64,000 bases of DNA from Mastigias papua (GCA_964019165.1 OZ025272.1:6156993-6220992), one strand, 5' to 3'. Positions 44,801 through 57,325 are shown, numbered from the stretch's first letter. Program-made: numbers and translations. The notes: generated by a model from the letters alone, not told the origin.

Positions 44801-47160
44801 AATTCTGTGCAAGTGCGTTAAATCTCCTGCATCAAACGTCTTTTACATGTATGGTTGGACCGCTGTCAGTAGTTTAGCCAATGCTTCCTACTCATATTAG
44901 CTTTAGTCTTTGTTTATATACTACATACACTATATAGAGCTTTAAAGTGCCTTACATGTGGCAAACTTGACAATACTATTCAATGGCCACATTTGACTAT
45001 AAATGTGTGTGTTACAGCGCCAAACCATAATCTAAGCATTTGTGTGCATTGAATCAAGCACTTTTAATATGATATGACCATCAGATGTGTAGTCATTGCT
45101 GTATTTTCAGTGTTTGCACACATACGTATTTTAGGCCTATTACAGGTAATGATCAATTGTGCATATACTGTTGTATGATTGAAATTCTGTGTAAGTGCGT
45201 CAATCTCATGCATCAAACGTCTTTTACATCTATGGTTGCACCGATGTCAGTAGTTGAGCCAATGCTTCCTACTCATATTAGCTTTAGTCTTTGTTTATAT
45301 ACTACATACACTATATAGAGCTTTAAAGTGCCTTACATGTGGCAAACTTGACAATACTATTCAATGGCCACATTTGACTATAAATGTGTGTGTTACAGCG
45401 CCAAACCATAATCTAAGCATTTGTGTGCATTGAATCAAGCACTTTTAATATGATATGACCATCAGATGTGTAGTCATTGCTGTATTTTCAGTGTTTGCAC
45501 ACATACGTATGTTAGGCCCATTACAGGTGATGTTAAATGTTGCATATACTGTTGTATGGTTGAAATTCTGTGCAAGTGCGTCAATCTCATGCATCAAACG
45601 TCTTTTACATCTATGGTTGGACCGTTGTCAGTAGTTTAGCCAATGCCTCCTACTCATATTAGCTTTAGTCTTTGTTTTTACACTACATACACTATATAGA
45701 ACTTAAAAGTGCCTTACATTTGGCAAAATTGACAATACTATTCAATGGCTACATTTGACTATAAATGTGTGTGTTACAGCGCCAAACCATAATCTAAGCA
45801 TTTTTGTGCATTGAATCAAGCACTTTTAATATGATATGACCATCAGATGTGTAGTCATTGCTGTATTTTCAGTGTTTGCACACATGCGTATTTTAGGCCC
45901 ATTACAGGTAATGATCAATTGTGCATATACTGTTGTATGATTGAAATTCTGTGCAAGTGCGTCAATCTCATGCATCAAACGTCTTTTACATGTATTGTTG
46001 GACCGTTGTCAGTAGTTTAGCCAATGCTTCCTACTCATATTAGCTTTAGTCTTTGGTTTTACGCTACATGCACTATGTAGACCTTAAAAGTGCCTTGCAT
46101 ATGGCAAAATTGACAATACTATGCAATGGCTACATTTGACTATAAATGTGTGTGTTACAGCGCCAAACCATAATCTAAGCATGTTTGTGCACTGAATCAA
46201 GGACTTTTTATATGATATGACCATCAGATGTGTAGTCCTTGCTGTATTTTCAGTGTTTGCACACATACGTATTTTAGGCCCATTACAGGTAATGATCAAT
46301 TGTGCATATACTGTTGCATGGGTGAAATTCTGTGCAAGTGCGTTAAATCTCCTGCATCAAACGTCTTTTACATGTATGGGTGGACCGTTGTCAGTAGTTT
46401 AGCCAATGTTTCCTACTCATATTAGGTTTAATCTTTGTTCTTAAAATACATGCACTATATAGAGCTTTAAAGTGCGTTACATGTGGCAAAATTGACAATA
46501 CTATGCAATGGCTACATTTGACTATAAATGTGTGTGTTACAGCGCCAAACCATAATCTAAGCAGTTTTGTGCATTGGATCAAGCACTTTTAATATGATAT
46601 GACCATCAGATGTGTAGTCATTGCTGTATTGTCAGTGTTTGCACACATACGTATTTTAGGCCTATTACAGGTAATGATCAATTGTGCATATACTGTTGTA
46701 TGGTTGAAATTCTGTGCAAGAGCGTCAATCTCATGCATCAAACGTCTTTTACATGAATGGTTGGACCGTTGTCAGTAGTTTAGCCAATGCTTCCTACTCA
46801 TATTAGCTTTAGTCTTTGGTTTTACACTACATACACTATATAGAGTGTAAAAGTGCCTTACATGTGGCAAAATTGACAATACTATGCAATGGCTACATTT
46901 GACTATAAATGTGTGTGTTACAGCGCCAAACCATAATCTAAGCATTTTTGTGCATTTAATCAAGCACTTTCAATATGATATGACCATCAGATGTGCAGTC
47001 ATTGCTGTATTGTCAGTGTTTGCACACATACGTATTTTAGGCCCATTACAGGTAATGATCAATTGTGCATATACTGTTGTATGGTTGAAATTCTGTGCAA
47101 GTGCGTCAATCTCATGCATCAAACGTCTTTTACATCTATGGTTGGACCGTTGTCAGTAGT
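41816..47160 (+). repeat. Duplicated block at 12-monomer spacing (4,575 bp)
   Basis: About 41,740-42,500 and 46,320-47,080 share rare forms in the same order: atgggtggaccgttg, attaggtttaatctttg, gtgcgttacatg, gcaagagcgtcaatc, acatgaatggttgg, tagagtgtaaaagtgcc and gcatttaatcaagcactttc. A third, partial version sits near 43,500-44,100 (offset about 1,525, four monomers). Confidence 0.75.
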
Positions 47161-49560
47161 TTAGCCAATGCCTCCTACTCATATTAGCTTTAGTCTTTGT
47201 TTTTACACTACATACACTATATAGAGCTTTAAAGTGCCTTACATTTGGCATAATTGACAATACTATGCAATGGCTACATTTGACTATAAATGTGTGTGTT
47301 ACAGCGCCAAACCATAATCTAAGCATTTGTGTGCATTGAATCAAGCACTTTTAATATGATATGACCATCAGATGTGTAGTCATTGCTGTATTTTCAGTGT
47401 TTGAACACATACGTATGTTAGGCCCATTACAGGTGATGTTACATGTTGCATATACTGTTATATGGGTGAAATTCTGTGCAAGTGCGTCAATCTCATGCAT
47501 CAAACGTCTTTTACATCTATGGTTGGACCGTTGTCAGTAGTTTAGCCAATGCCTCCTACTCATATTAGCTTTAGTCTTTGTTTTTACACTACATACACTA
47601 TATAGAACTTAAAAGTGCCTTACATTTGGCAAAATTGACAATACTATTCAATGGCTACATTTGACTATAAATGTGTATGTTACAGCGCCAAACCATAATC
47701 TAAGCATTTTTGTGCATTGAATCAAGCACTTTTAATATGATATGACCATCAGATGTGTAGTCATTGCTGTATTTTCAGTGTTTGCACACATGCGTATTTT
47801 AGACCCATTACAGGTAATGATCAATTGTGCATATACTGTTGTATGATTGAAATTCTGTGCAAGTGCGTCAATCTCATGCATCAAACGTCTTTTACATGTA
47901 TGGTTGGACCGTTGTCAGTAGTTTAGCCAATGCTTCCTACTCATATTAGCTTTAGTCTTTGTTTTTACACTACATACACTATATAGGGCTTTAACGTGCC
48001 TTACATGTAGCAAAATTGACAATACTATGCAATGGCTACATTTGAGTATAAATTTGTGTGTTACATCGCCAAACCATAATCTAAGCAGTTTTGTGCATTG
48101 AATCAAGCACTTTTAATATGATATGACCATCAGATGTGTAGTCCTTGCTGTATTGTCATTGTTTGCACAGATACGTATTTTAGGCCCATTAAAGGTAATG
48201 ATCAATTGTGCATATACTGTTGTATGGTTGAAATTCTGTGCAAGTGCGTCAATCTCATGCATCAAACGTCTTTTACATCTATGGTTGGACCGTTGTCAGT
48301 AGTTTAGCCAATGCCTCCTACTCATATTAGCTTTAGTCTTTGTTTTTACACTACATACACTATATAGAGCTTTAAAGTGCCTTACATTTGGCATAATTGA
48401 CAATACTATGCAATGGCTACATTTGACTATAAATGTGTGTGTTACAGCGCCAAACCATAATCTAAGCAGTTTTGTGCATTGAATCAAGCACTTTTAATAT
48501 GATATGACCATTAGATGTGTAGTCATTGCTGTATTGTCAGTGTTTGCATACATAGGTATTTTAGGCCCATTACAGGTGATGTTAAATGTTGCATATACTG
48601 TTATATGGGTGAAATTCTGTGCAAGTGCGTCAATCTCATGCATCAAACGTCTTTTACATCTATGGTTGGACCGTTGTCAGTAGTTTAGCCAATGCCTCCT
48701 ACTCATATTAGCTTTAGTCTTTGTTTTTACACTACATACACTATATAGAGCGTAAAAGTGCCTTACATGTGGCAAAATTAACAATACTATGCAATGGCTA
48801 CATTTGACTATAAATGTGTGTGTTACAGCGCCAAACCATAATCTAAGCAGTTTTGTGCATTGAATCAAGCATTTTTAATATGATATGACCATCAGATGTG
48901 CAGTCATTGCTGTATTGTCAGTGTTTGCACACATACGTATTTTAGGCCTATTACAGGTAATGATCAATTGTGCATATACTGTTGTATGGTTGAAATTCTG
49001 TGCAAGTGCGTCAATCTCATGCATCAAACGTCTTTTACATCTATGGTTGCACCGATGTCAGTAGTTGAGCCAATGCTTCCTACTCATATTAGCTTTAGTC
49101 TTTGTTTATACACTACATACACTATATAGAGCTTTAACGTGCCTTACATGTGGCAAAATTGACAATACTATTCAATGGCTACATTTGACTATAAATGTGT
49201 GTGTTACAGCGCCAAACCATAATCTAAGCATTTGTGTGCATTGACTCAAGCACTTTTAATATGATATGACCATCAGATGTATAGTCATTGCTGTATTTTC
49301 AGTGTTTGCACACATACGTATGTTAGGCCCATTACAGGTGATGTTAAATGTTGCATATACTGTTATATGGGTGAAATTCTGTGCAAGTGCGTCAATCTCA
49401 TGCATCAAACGTCTTTTACATCTATGGTTGGACCGTTGTCAGTAGTTTAGCCAATGCTTCCTACTCATATTAGCTTTAGTATTTGTTTTTACACTACATA
49501 CACTATATAGAACTTAAAAGTGCCTTACATTTGGCAAAATTGACAATACTATTCAATGGC

Positions 49561-49577
49561 TACAATTTGAATCAAGC
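49561..49577 (+). repeat. Satellite monomer with a 55-bp internal deletion
   Basis: The sequence runs from ggctaca directly into atttgaatcaagcac, losing the stretch that normally contains the gtgtgtgttacag and cgccaaaccataatctaagc landmarks. Downstream landmarks arrive 55 bp early (1,088 instead of 1,143 between equivalent points at 48,677 and 49,765). Confidence 0.85.
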
Positions 49578-51669
49578 ACTTTTAATATGATATGACCATC
49601 AAATGTGTAGTCCTTGCTGTATTGTCAGTGTTTGCACAGATACGTATTTTAGGCCCATTACAGGTAATGATCAATTGTGCATATACTGTTGTATGGTTGA
49701 AATTCTGTGCAAGTGCGTCAATCTCATGCATCAAACGTCTTTTACATCTATTGTTGGACCGTTGTCAGTAGTTTAGCCAATGCCTCCTACTCATATTAGC
49801 TTTAGTCTTTGTTTTTACACTACATACACTATATAGAGCTTTAAAGTGCCTTACATGTAGCAAAATTGACAATACTATGCAATGGCTACATTTGAGTATA
49901 AATTTGTGTGTTACATCGCCAAACCATAATCTAAGCAGTTTTGTGCATTGAATCAAGCACTTTTAATATGATATGACCATCAAATGTGTAGTCCTTGCTG
50001 TATTGTCAGTGTTTGCACAGATACGTATTTTAGGCCCATAACAGGTAATGATCAATTGTGCATATACTGTTGTATGGTTGAAATTCTGTGCAAGTGCGTC
50101 AATCTCATGCATCAAACGTCTTTTACATCTATGGTTGGACCGTTGTCAGTAGTTTAGCCAATGCCTCCTACTCATATTAGCTTTAGTCTTTGTTTTTACA
50201 CTACATACACTATATAGAGCTTTAAAGTGCCTTACATTTGGCATAATTGACAATACTATGCAATGGCTACATTTGACTATAAATGTGTGTGTTACAGCGC
50301 CAAACCATAATCTAAGCATTTTTGTGCATTGAATCAAGGACTTTTAATATGATATGACCATCAGATGTGAAGTCATTGCTGTATTGTCAGTGTTTCCATA
50401 CATAGGTATTTTAGGCCCATTACAGGTAATGATCAATTGTGCATATACTGTTGTATGGTTGAAATTCTGTGCAAGTGCGTCAATCTCATGCATCAAACGT
50501 CTTTTACATGTATGGTTGGACCGTTGTCAGTAGTTTAGCCAATGCTTCCTACTCATATTAGCTTTAGTCTTTGTTTTTACACTACATACACTATATAGAG
50601 CTTTAAAGTGCCTTACATGTAGCAAAATTGACAATACTATGCAATGGCTACATTTGAGTATAAATTTGTGTGTTACATCGCCAAACCATAATCTACGCAG
50701 TTTTGTGCATTGAATCAAGCACTTTTAATATGATATGACCATGAGATGTGTAGTCATTGCTGTATTGTCAGTGTTTGCACATATACGTATTTTAGGCCAA
50801 TTACAGGTAATGATCAATTGTGCATATACTGTTGTATGATTAAAATTCTGTGCAAGTGCGTCAATCTCATGCATCAAACGTCTTTTACATCTATGGTTGG
50901 ACCGTTGTCAGTAGTTTAGCCAATGCCTCCTACTCATATTAGCTTTAGTCTTTGTTTTTACACTACATACACTATATAGAGCTTTAAAGTGCGTTACATG
51001 TGGCAAAATTGACAATACTATGCAATTGCTACATTTGACTATAAATGTGTGTGTTACAGCGCCAAACCATAATCTAAGCATTTTTGTGCATTGAATCAAG
51101 GACTTTTAATATGATATGACCATCAGATGTGTAGTCATTGCTGTATTGTCAGTGTTTGCATACATAGGTATTTTAGGCCCATTACAGGTAATGATCAATT
51201 GTGCATATACCGTTGTATGGTTGAAATTCTGTGCAAGTGCGTCAATCTCATGCATCAAACGTCTTTTACATGTATGGTTGGACCGTTGTCAGTAGTTTAG
51301 CCAATGCTTCCTACTCATATTAGCTTTAGTCTTTGTTTTTACACTACATACACTATATAGAGCTTTAAAGTGCCTTACATTTGGCATAATTGACAATACT
51401 ATTCAATGGCTACATTTGACTATAAATGTGTGTGTTACAGCGCCAAACCATAATCTAAGCATTTTTGTGCATTGAATCAAGGACTTTTAATATGATATGA
51501 CCATCAGATGTGTAGTCATTGCTGTATTGTCAGTGTTTGCATACATAGGTATTTTAGGCCCATTACACGTAATGATCAATTGTGCATATACTGTTGTATG
51601 ATTGAAATTCTGTGCAAGTGCGTCAATCTCATGCATCAAACGTCTTTTACATCTATGGTTGCACCGATG

Positions 51670-53400
51670 TCAGTAGTTTAGCCAATGCTTCCTACCCATA
51701 TTAGCTTTTGTCTTTGTTTTTACACAACATACACTATATAGAGCTTTAAAGTGCCTTACATGTGGCAAAATTGACAGCACTATGCAAGGGCTACATTTGA
51801 CTATAAATGTGTGTGTTACAGCGCCAAACCATAATCTAAGCATGTTTGTGCATTGAATCAATCACTTTTAATATGATATAGCCATCAGATGTGTAGTCAT
51901 TGCTGTATTGTCAGTGTTTGCACACATACGTAGTTTAGGCCCATTACAGGTAATGATCAATTGTGCATATACTGTTGTATGGGTGAAATTCTGTGCAAGC
52001 GCGTCAATCTCATGCATCAAACGTCTTTTACATCTATGGTTGGACCGTTGTCAGTAGTTTAGCCAATGCTTCCTACTCATAGTAGCTTTAGTCTTTGTTT
52101 TTACGCTACATACACTATATAGAGCTTTAAAGTGCATTACATTTGGCAAAATTGACAATACTATGCAATGGCTACATTTGACTATAAATGTGTTTGTTAC
52201 AGCGCCAAACCATAATCTAAGCAGTTTTGTGCATTGAATCAAGCACTTTTAATATGATATGACCATCAGATGTGTAGTCATTGCTGTATTTTCAGTGTTT
52301 GCATACATAGGTATTTTAGGCCAATTACACGTAATGATCAATTGTGCATATACTGTTGTATGATTGAAATTCTGTGCAAGTGCGTCAATCTCATGCATCA
52401 AACGTCTTTTACATCTATGGTTGCACCGATGTCAGTAGTTTAGCCAATGCTTCCTACCCATATTAGCTTTTGTCTTTGTTTTTACACAACATACACTATA
52501 TAGAGCTTTAAAGTGCCTTACATGTGGCAAAATTGACAGCACTATGCAATGGCTACATTTGACTATAAATGTGTTTGTTACAGCGCCAAACCATAATCTA
52601 AGCAGTTTTGTGCATTGAATCAAGCACTTTTAATATGATATGACCATCAGATGTGTAGTCATTGCTGTATTTTCAGTGTTTGCATACATAGGTATTTTAG
52701 GCCCATTACACGTAATGATCAATTGTGCATATACTGTTGTATGATTGAAATTCTGTGCAAGTGCGTCAATCTCATGCATCAAACGTCTTTTACATCTATG
52801 GTTGCACCGATGTCAGTAGTTTAGCCAATGCTTCCTACCCATATTAGCTTTTGTCTTTGTTTTTACACAACATACACTATATAGAGCTTTAAAGTGCCTT
52901 ACATGTGGCAAAATTGACAGCACTATGCAAGGGCTACATTTGACTATAAATGTGTGTGTTACAGCGCCAAACCATAATCTAAGCATGTTTGTGCATTGAA
53001 TCAAGCACTTTTAATATGATATGACCATCAGATGTGTAGTCATTGCTGTATTTTCAGTGTTTGCACACATACGTAGTTTAGGCCCATTACAGGTAATGAT
53101 CAATTGTGCATATACTGTTGTATGGGTGACATTCTGTGCAAGCGCGTCAATCTCATGCATCAAACGTCTTTTACATCTATGGTTGGACCGTTGTCAGTAG
53201 TTTAGCCAATGCTTCCTACTCATAGTAGCTTTAGTCTTTGTTTTTACGCTACATACACTATATGGAGCTTTAAAGTGCATTACATTTGGCAAAATTGACA
53301 ATACTATGCAATGGCTACATTTGACTATAAATGTGTTTGTTACAGCGCCAAACCATAATCTAAGCAGTTTTGTGCATTGAATCAAGCACTTTTAATATGA
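51670..53400 (+). repeat. Second 1,143-bp trimer repeat near the array edge
   Basis: Monomers at 51,670 and 52,813 share acccatattagcttttg, acacaacatac, attgacagcac and atgcaagggc. Monomers at 52,051 and 53,194 share ctcatagtagc, ttacgctacatac and gtgtttgttacag. Both pairs are 1,143 bp apart, giving just under two trimer units. Confidence 0.78.
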
Positions 53401-53599
53401 TATGACCATCAGATGTGTAGTCATTGCTGTATTTTCAGTGTTTGCACACATACGTATTTTAGGCCCATTACAGGTAATGATCAATTGTGCATATACTGTT
53501 GTTTGGGTGAAATTCTGTGCAAGTGCGTCAATCTCATGCATCACACGTCTTTTACATCTATGGTTGCACCGATGTCAGTAGTTCAGCCAATGCTTCCTA

Positions 53600-55630
53600 C
53601 TTAGATTTGCTTTAGTTTTTTTTTTTTACACTACATGCTCTATATAGCGCTGTAAAGTGCGTTACATGTGGCAAAACTGACAATAGTATTCAAGTACTAC
53701 ATTTGACTTTAAGTGTTCGTGTCATAGCGTCAAAACATAATCTAAGTATATTCAGCAGTGAATCAAGCACTTTTAATATGATATGAAAATCAGATGTGTA
53801 GACATTGCTGCATTTTCAGTGTTTGCACTCATACGTATTTTAGGCCTATTACAGGTAATGATCAATTGTGCATATACTGCTGTATGACTGAGATTCTGTG
53901 CAAGTGCGTCAATCTCATGCATCAAACGTCTTTTACATCTATGGTTGCACCGATGTCAGTAGTTTAGCCAATGCTTCCTACTCCTATTAGATTTAGGCTT
54001 TGTTTTTACACAACATACACGTTATAGAGCCTAAACGTGCGCTACATGTGTCAAAGGTAACAATACTATGCAAGTGCTACATTTGAATTTAAGTGTGTGT
54101 CCCATAGCGCCAAACCATAATCTAAGAATAAGTGTGCAGTGAATCAAGAACTTTTAATATGATTTGACAATCAGATCTGTAGTCAGTGCTGTATATTCAG
54201 TGTTTGCACACATACGTATTTTAGGCCCATTAGAGGTAATGATCAATTGTGCATATACTGTTGTATGGTTGAAATTCTGTGCAAGTGCGTCAATCTCATG
54301 CATCAAACGACTTTTACATCTATGGTTGCACCGATGTCAGTAGTTTAGCCAATGCTTCCTACTCTTATTAGCTTTAGTCTTTGTTTTTACACTACATACA
54401 CTTTATAGAGCCTGAAAGTGCGCTACATGTGGCAAAAGTGACAATTGTATGCAAGTGCTACATTTGACTATAAGTGTGTGTATCATAGCGACAAAGCATA
54501 GTCTAAGCATATTTGTGCATTGAATCAAGCACGTTTAATATCATATGACCATCAGATCTGTAGTCATTGCTGTATTTTCAGTGTTTGCACGTATACATAT
54601 TTTAGGCCCATTACAGGTAATCATCAATTGTGCATATACTGGTGTGTGGGTGAAATTCTGTGCAAGTGCGTCAATCTCATACATCAAACGTCTTTTACAT
54701 CTATGGTTGCACCGATGTCAGTAGTTTAGCCAATGCTTACTACTCATATTAGCTTTAGTCTTTGTATTTACACTACATACACTATATAGAGCTTTAAAGT
54801 GCCTTACATGTGGTAAAATTGACATTCCTATGCAAGTGGTATATTTGACTTTATGTGTGTGTGTGATAGTGCCAAAACATAATATAAGCATATTTGTGTA
54901 TTGAATCAAGCACTTTTAATATGATTTGACCATCAGATGTGTAGTCATTGCTGTAGTTTTAGTGTTTGCACACATACGTATTTTAGGCCCATTACAGGTA
55001 ATCATCAATTGTGCATATACTGGTGTATGACCGACAGTCTGTGCAAGTGCGTCAATCTCATGCATCAAACGTCTTTTACATCTATGGTTGAACCGATGTC
55101 AGTAGTTTAGCCAATGCTTCCTACTCATATTAGCTTTAGTCGTTTCTGTTACACTACAAACGCTATATGGTGGTTTAAAGTTCGTTACATTTTGCATAAT
55201 TGACAATACTATGCAATGGCTACATTTGACTATAAGTGTGTGTGTAACAGCGCCAAACCATAATCTAAGCATTTTTGTGCATTGAATCAAGCACTTTTAA
55301 TATGATATGACCATCAGATCTGAAGTCATTGCTGTATTTTCAGTGTTTACACACATACGTATTTTACGCCATTTACAAGTTATGATCAATTGTGTATATA
55401 CCGTTGTATGATTGATATTCTGTGCAAGTGCGTCAATCTCATGCATCAAACGTCTTTTCCTTCTATAGTTGCACCGATGTCAGTAGTTTAGCCAATGCTT
55501 CCTACTCATATTAGCTTTAGTCTTTGTTTTTACACTACATACACTATATAGAGCTTTAACGTGCCTTACATGTGGCAAAATTGACAATACTATGCAAGTG
55601 CTTCAATTGACTATAAGTGTGTGTCGTAGC
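53600..55630 (+). repeat. Decayed edge of the satellite array
   Basis: About five monomers in the same orientation as the main array, much more divergent. Decay sets in at a run of about 12 T near 53,615-53,627. In each, the half from cagtgtttgcac to cttcctact is nearly consensus, while the other half (from the tatagagc stretch to cattgctg) carries most of the substitutions. In the monomer at about 54,200-54,570 I count roughly 3 changes in about 210 bp against about 22 in about 165 bp. The forward array stops at about 55,628, inside gtgtgtcgtagc. Confidence 0.88.
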
Positions 55631-56561
55631 AACAAACTGTGCTGCTAATTCCAACACATAACTTGTATTTAACTACTGCACCCGGTTCAAAAGTACATTT
55701 AAAAGACGTTTGTTACATGACATTAACACTCTTCCATTATATTTCGATCATACAATTGTATATATCTGTTTGTTTTTTACTCAGAATGGACCTAATCTGC
55801 ATCATTGTTAAAGCACTGAAATGTCCAGAGCGAACACAGATATGATAGTCAGAGACTATAATAAGTACTACTGGTATGTTTGAAATACCCTAAGGTTATA
55901 CTTTGGGCTTATGAAGCGCGTATGTATAACAGTAATAAGTGTTTGCACACTAATGTCGGTTTGGGAACATGTAAAATCTTGAACTACTGGATGTAATGTA
56001 AAAACAGACTGTGCTACTAATTCCAGCAAGTAATTTTGCCTTATCTACTGTATTCAGTGCAAACGTTCATGTGAGAGACGGTTGCTCCTTGAGATTAACG
56101 CACTTTCAATGTATTTCAATCATACAACAGTATATGTCTGGTTGATTGTTACTCAAAATGGGCCTAATCTGTATAAGTGTTGAAACACTGATATGTCAAG
56201 AATGATCATAGATTTTATGGTAATAGAAAATTAGCAACACTTGTTGTGTTGTAGAGTTACCCTTATATTATGCTCTGGCCGTCTGGAGCACTTATTTTTA
56301 CAATTAATAAGTTTTTTTCAGAGTAATCTCTTCTTTGCAACTGGGAACATCTTGTACTATTTGGCTAATCTATTACACTCAGTGCAAAAGCACATGTAAA
56401 ACAACCTTCGTAACTGGGATTAAAGCAGTTCCGCTGTATTTCGATCATACAACAGTATATGTCTGGTTGATTTAGATCCAGCATGGGCCTAGCCTGTATG
56501 AGTGTTACAATGCTGAAAAGTCATGAATGAATACAGATATGATGTTTAAAGGATATTATAG
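55631..56561 (-). repeat. Inverted, decayed monomers of the same satellite (left part)
   Basis: Units of about 372 bp (anchor gacg at 55,705 and 56,077, then a shortened unit near 56,405). They look unrelated to the 381-bp satellite on the + strand but match its reverse complement in order. The motif catacaacagtatatg at 56,121 and 56,446 is the exact reverse complement of catatactgttgtatg in the main monomer, followed by atgggcctaa, the reverse complement of ttaggcccat. The third unit is cut by the retrotransposon cluster after ggatattata. A 68-codon ORF here (55,639-55,845) is not a gene. Confidence 0.85.
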
Positions 56562-56600
56562 AATTATGGATACTAATTATGGATATTAATTATGGATACA
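56562..56600 (+). repeat. Three copies of a 13-bp repeat at the cluster's left end
   Basis: aattatggatact, aattatggatatt and aattatggataca follow one another at the junction between satellite relic and LINE. They could be filler, slippage, or repeats of the target made at integration. The ATG at 56,592 lies in the third copy, so it is an accidental start for the LINE fragment. Confidence 0.8.
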
Positions 56601-57167
56601 CATCAAAAATTGCATGCACTTGCCCACCTCTCTAATTATACGGACCCTGTCAAATTAAAGTTGCTGATGGATGCATTTATCAAATCACAATTCAATTACT
56701 GTCCACTCGTATGGATGTTCCATGACAGGACAATCAACTCTAAGGTGAACAAAATTCGAGAAAGAGCATTGCGAATTGTGTGCAAAGATAGTGGAAATGA
56801 TTTTGTAAATAACGTAAATAGTTCTGTAACCACACACCAACGCAATCTGCAGTTGCTTATGATAGAGATTTTCAAAACAAAGAACGATCTTAACCCAACT
56901 TTTATGAAAGACATTATTGCAGAAAGAGACAACTATTATAGTTTGCGGAATATAAATCATTTGCAACTGCCGAAAGTAAGGACGACAATATATGGTACTG
57001 AGAATATTCAATACAGAGGCTGCTTTTTATGGTCCTCACTTCCAAGTTGTTTGAGAGACTGTAGCACAATTCAAGAATTCAAAAGAAAAATAAAACAGTG
57101 GAATGGCGATTCATGCACCTGCAGATTGTGTAGAGTTTTTATAAAAGATTTGGGGTTTTTGGATTAA
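56592..57167 (+). pseudogene. C-terminal fragment of a CR1/Jockey-like LINE reverse transcriptase ORF
   Basis: An open frame of 191 codons holding the region downstream of the catalytic core of a LINE ORF2: no YADD box is present. It reads through SQFNYCPLVWMFH (about residues 32-44), an HQRNLQLL segment (about 82-89), a YSLRN segment, RGCFLWSSLP and finally CTCRLCRVFIKDLGF at the end. This arrangement, ending in a CxCRLC box, is typical of the C-terminus of LINE polymerases from cnidarians and other invertebrates. The upstream RT and endonuclease are missing, as in 5'-truncated copies made by target-primed reverse transcription. The apparent ATG lies in junction repeats and is not the original start. 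The surviving part has no frameshift or stop. The exact clade (CR1, L2 or Jockey) is unresolved. Confidence 0.8.
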
Positions 57168-57325
57168 TTAATTTTGTCTTTTTTTAGTGTTTTTTGCATT
57201 GTAAATTATAAGTTATTTTCTTTTCGTTATAGTTGGCCTTAATTAGCTGTTATTTTAGCTATTTCAATTAGAAAGCCAACTTTAAATAAATCAATAAATA
57301 TAATAATAATAATAATAATAATAAT
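56601..57325 (+). mobile_element. 5'-truncated CR1/Jockey-like LINE with (TAA)n end
   Basis: The coding fragment is followed by about 130 bp of T-rich 3' UTR (57,168-57,290). The end is aaataaatcaataaatataa, which runs into a (TAA)n tract at about 57,298-57,325. It sits directly against the split satellite relic on the left. It is probably the first arrival in this cluster, since the R2/R4-like elements all lie in or beyond its TAA tail. Confidence 0.75.
57298..57325 (+). repeat. (TAA)n microsatellite 1
   Basis: About nine TAA units, followed by ttataatag. It is the tail of the CR1/Jockey-like fragment and the apparent landing site of the next element. Confidence 0.9.

Larger units (their letters stand above)
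1..55630 (+). repeat. 381-bp satellite tandem array (about 146 monomers)
   Basis: Head-to-tail copies of one AT-rich monomer, period 381 bp with 380-383 bp variants. Landmarks in each monomer, in order: gtcagtagtttagccaatgc, a tatatagagctttaaag stretch, tgcaatggctacatttgact, cgccaaaccataatctaagc, tatgatatgaccatcagatg, cagtgtttgcacacatacg, cccattacaggtaatgatca, gcgtcaatctcatgcatcaa, then the next copy. Spacing of recurring landmarks is 381, 762 or 1,143 throughout. Monomers are mostly over 90% alike by eye. No gene or transposon interrupts it. The left end is outside the window. The family is not one I recognise; a (peri)centromeric or other heterochromatic location is plausible but is inference only. 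No 17-bp CENP-B-like box was noticed. Short ORFs of 61-124 codons on both strands recur once per monomer and are not evidence of genes. Confidence 0.97.

Noticed and set aside
496..55290. Scores of ORFs of 61-124 codons on both strands across the array, some nearly identical in sequence
   Set aside because: They recur once per monomer at 381-bp spacing and follow from homogenisation of the repeat. The monomer length is divisible by three, so frames line up, but each frame is closed within a monomer and nothing resembles a protein family. The cysteine-rich look comes from tgt/tgc-rich repeat DNA.
1..55630. CRISPR-like or phage-like direct repeat array
   Set aside because: The whole 381-bp unit repeats with no unique spacers, and the context is eukaryotic.
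1..55630. Promoter or splice signals inside the monomer (tataaat, ttacag, acag/gtaatg)
   Set aside because: Short matches expected in AT-rich repeat DNA; no consistent gene-like order of signals and no ORF to support transcription units.
55639..55845. 68-codon ORF just past the array
   Set aside because: It lies wholly within an inverted relic satellite monomer and is not kept in the next unit.
56685..57011. Minus-strand ORFs of 78-108 codons over the CR1/Jockey-like fragment
   Set aside because: Shadows of the plus-strand LINE frame, which has recognisable motifs.
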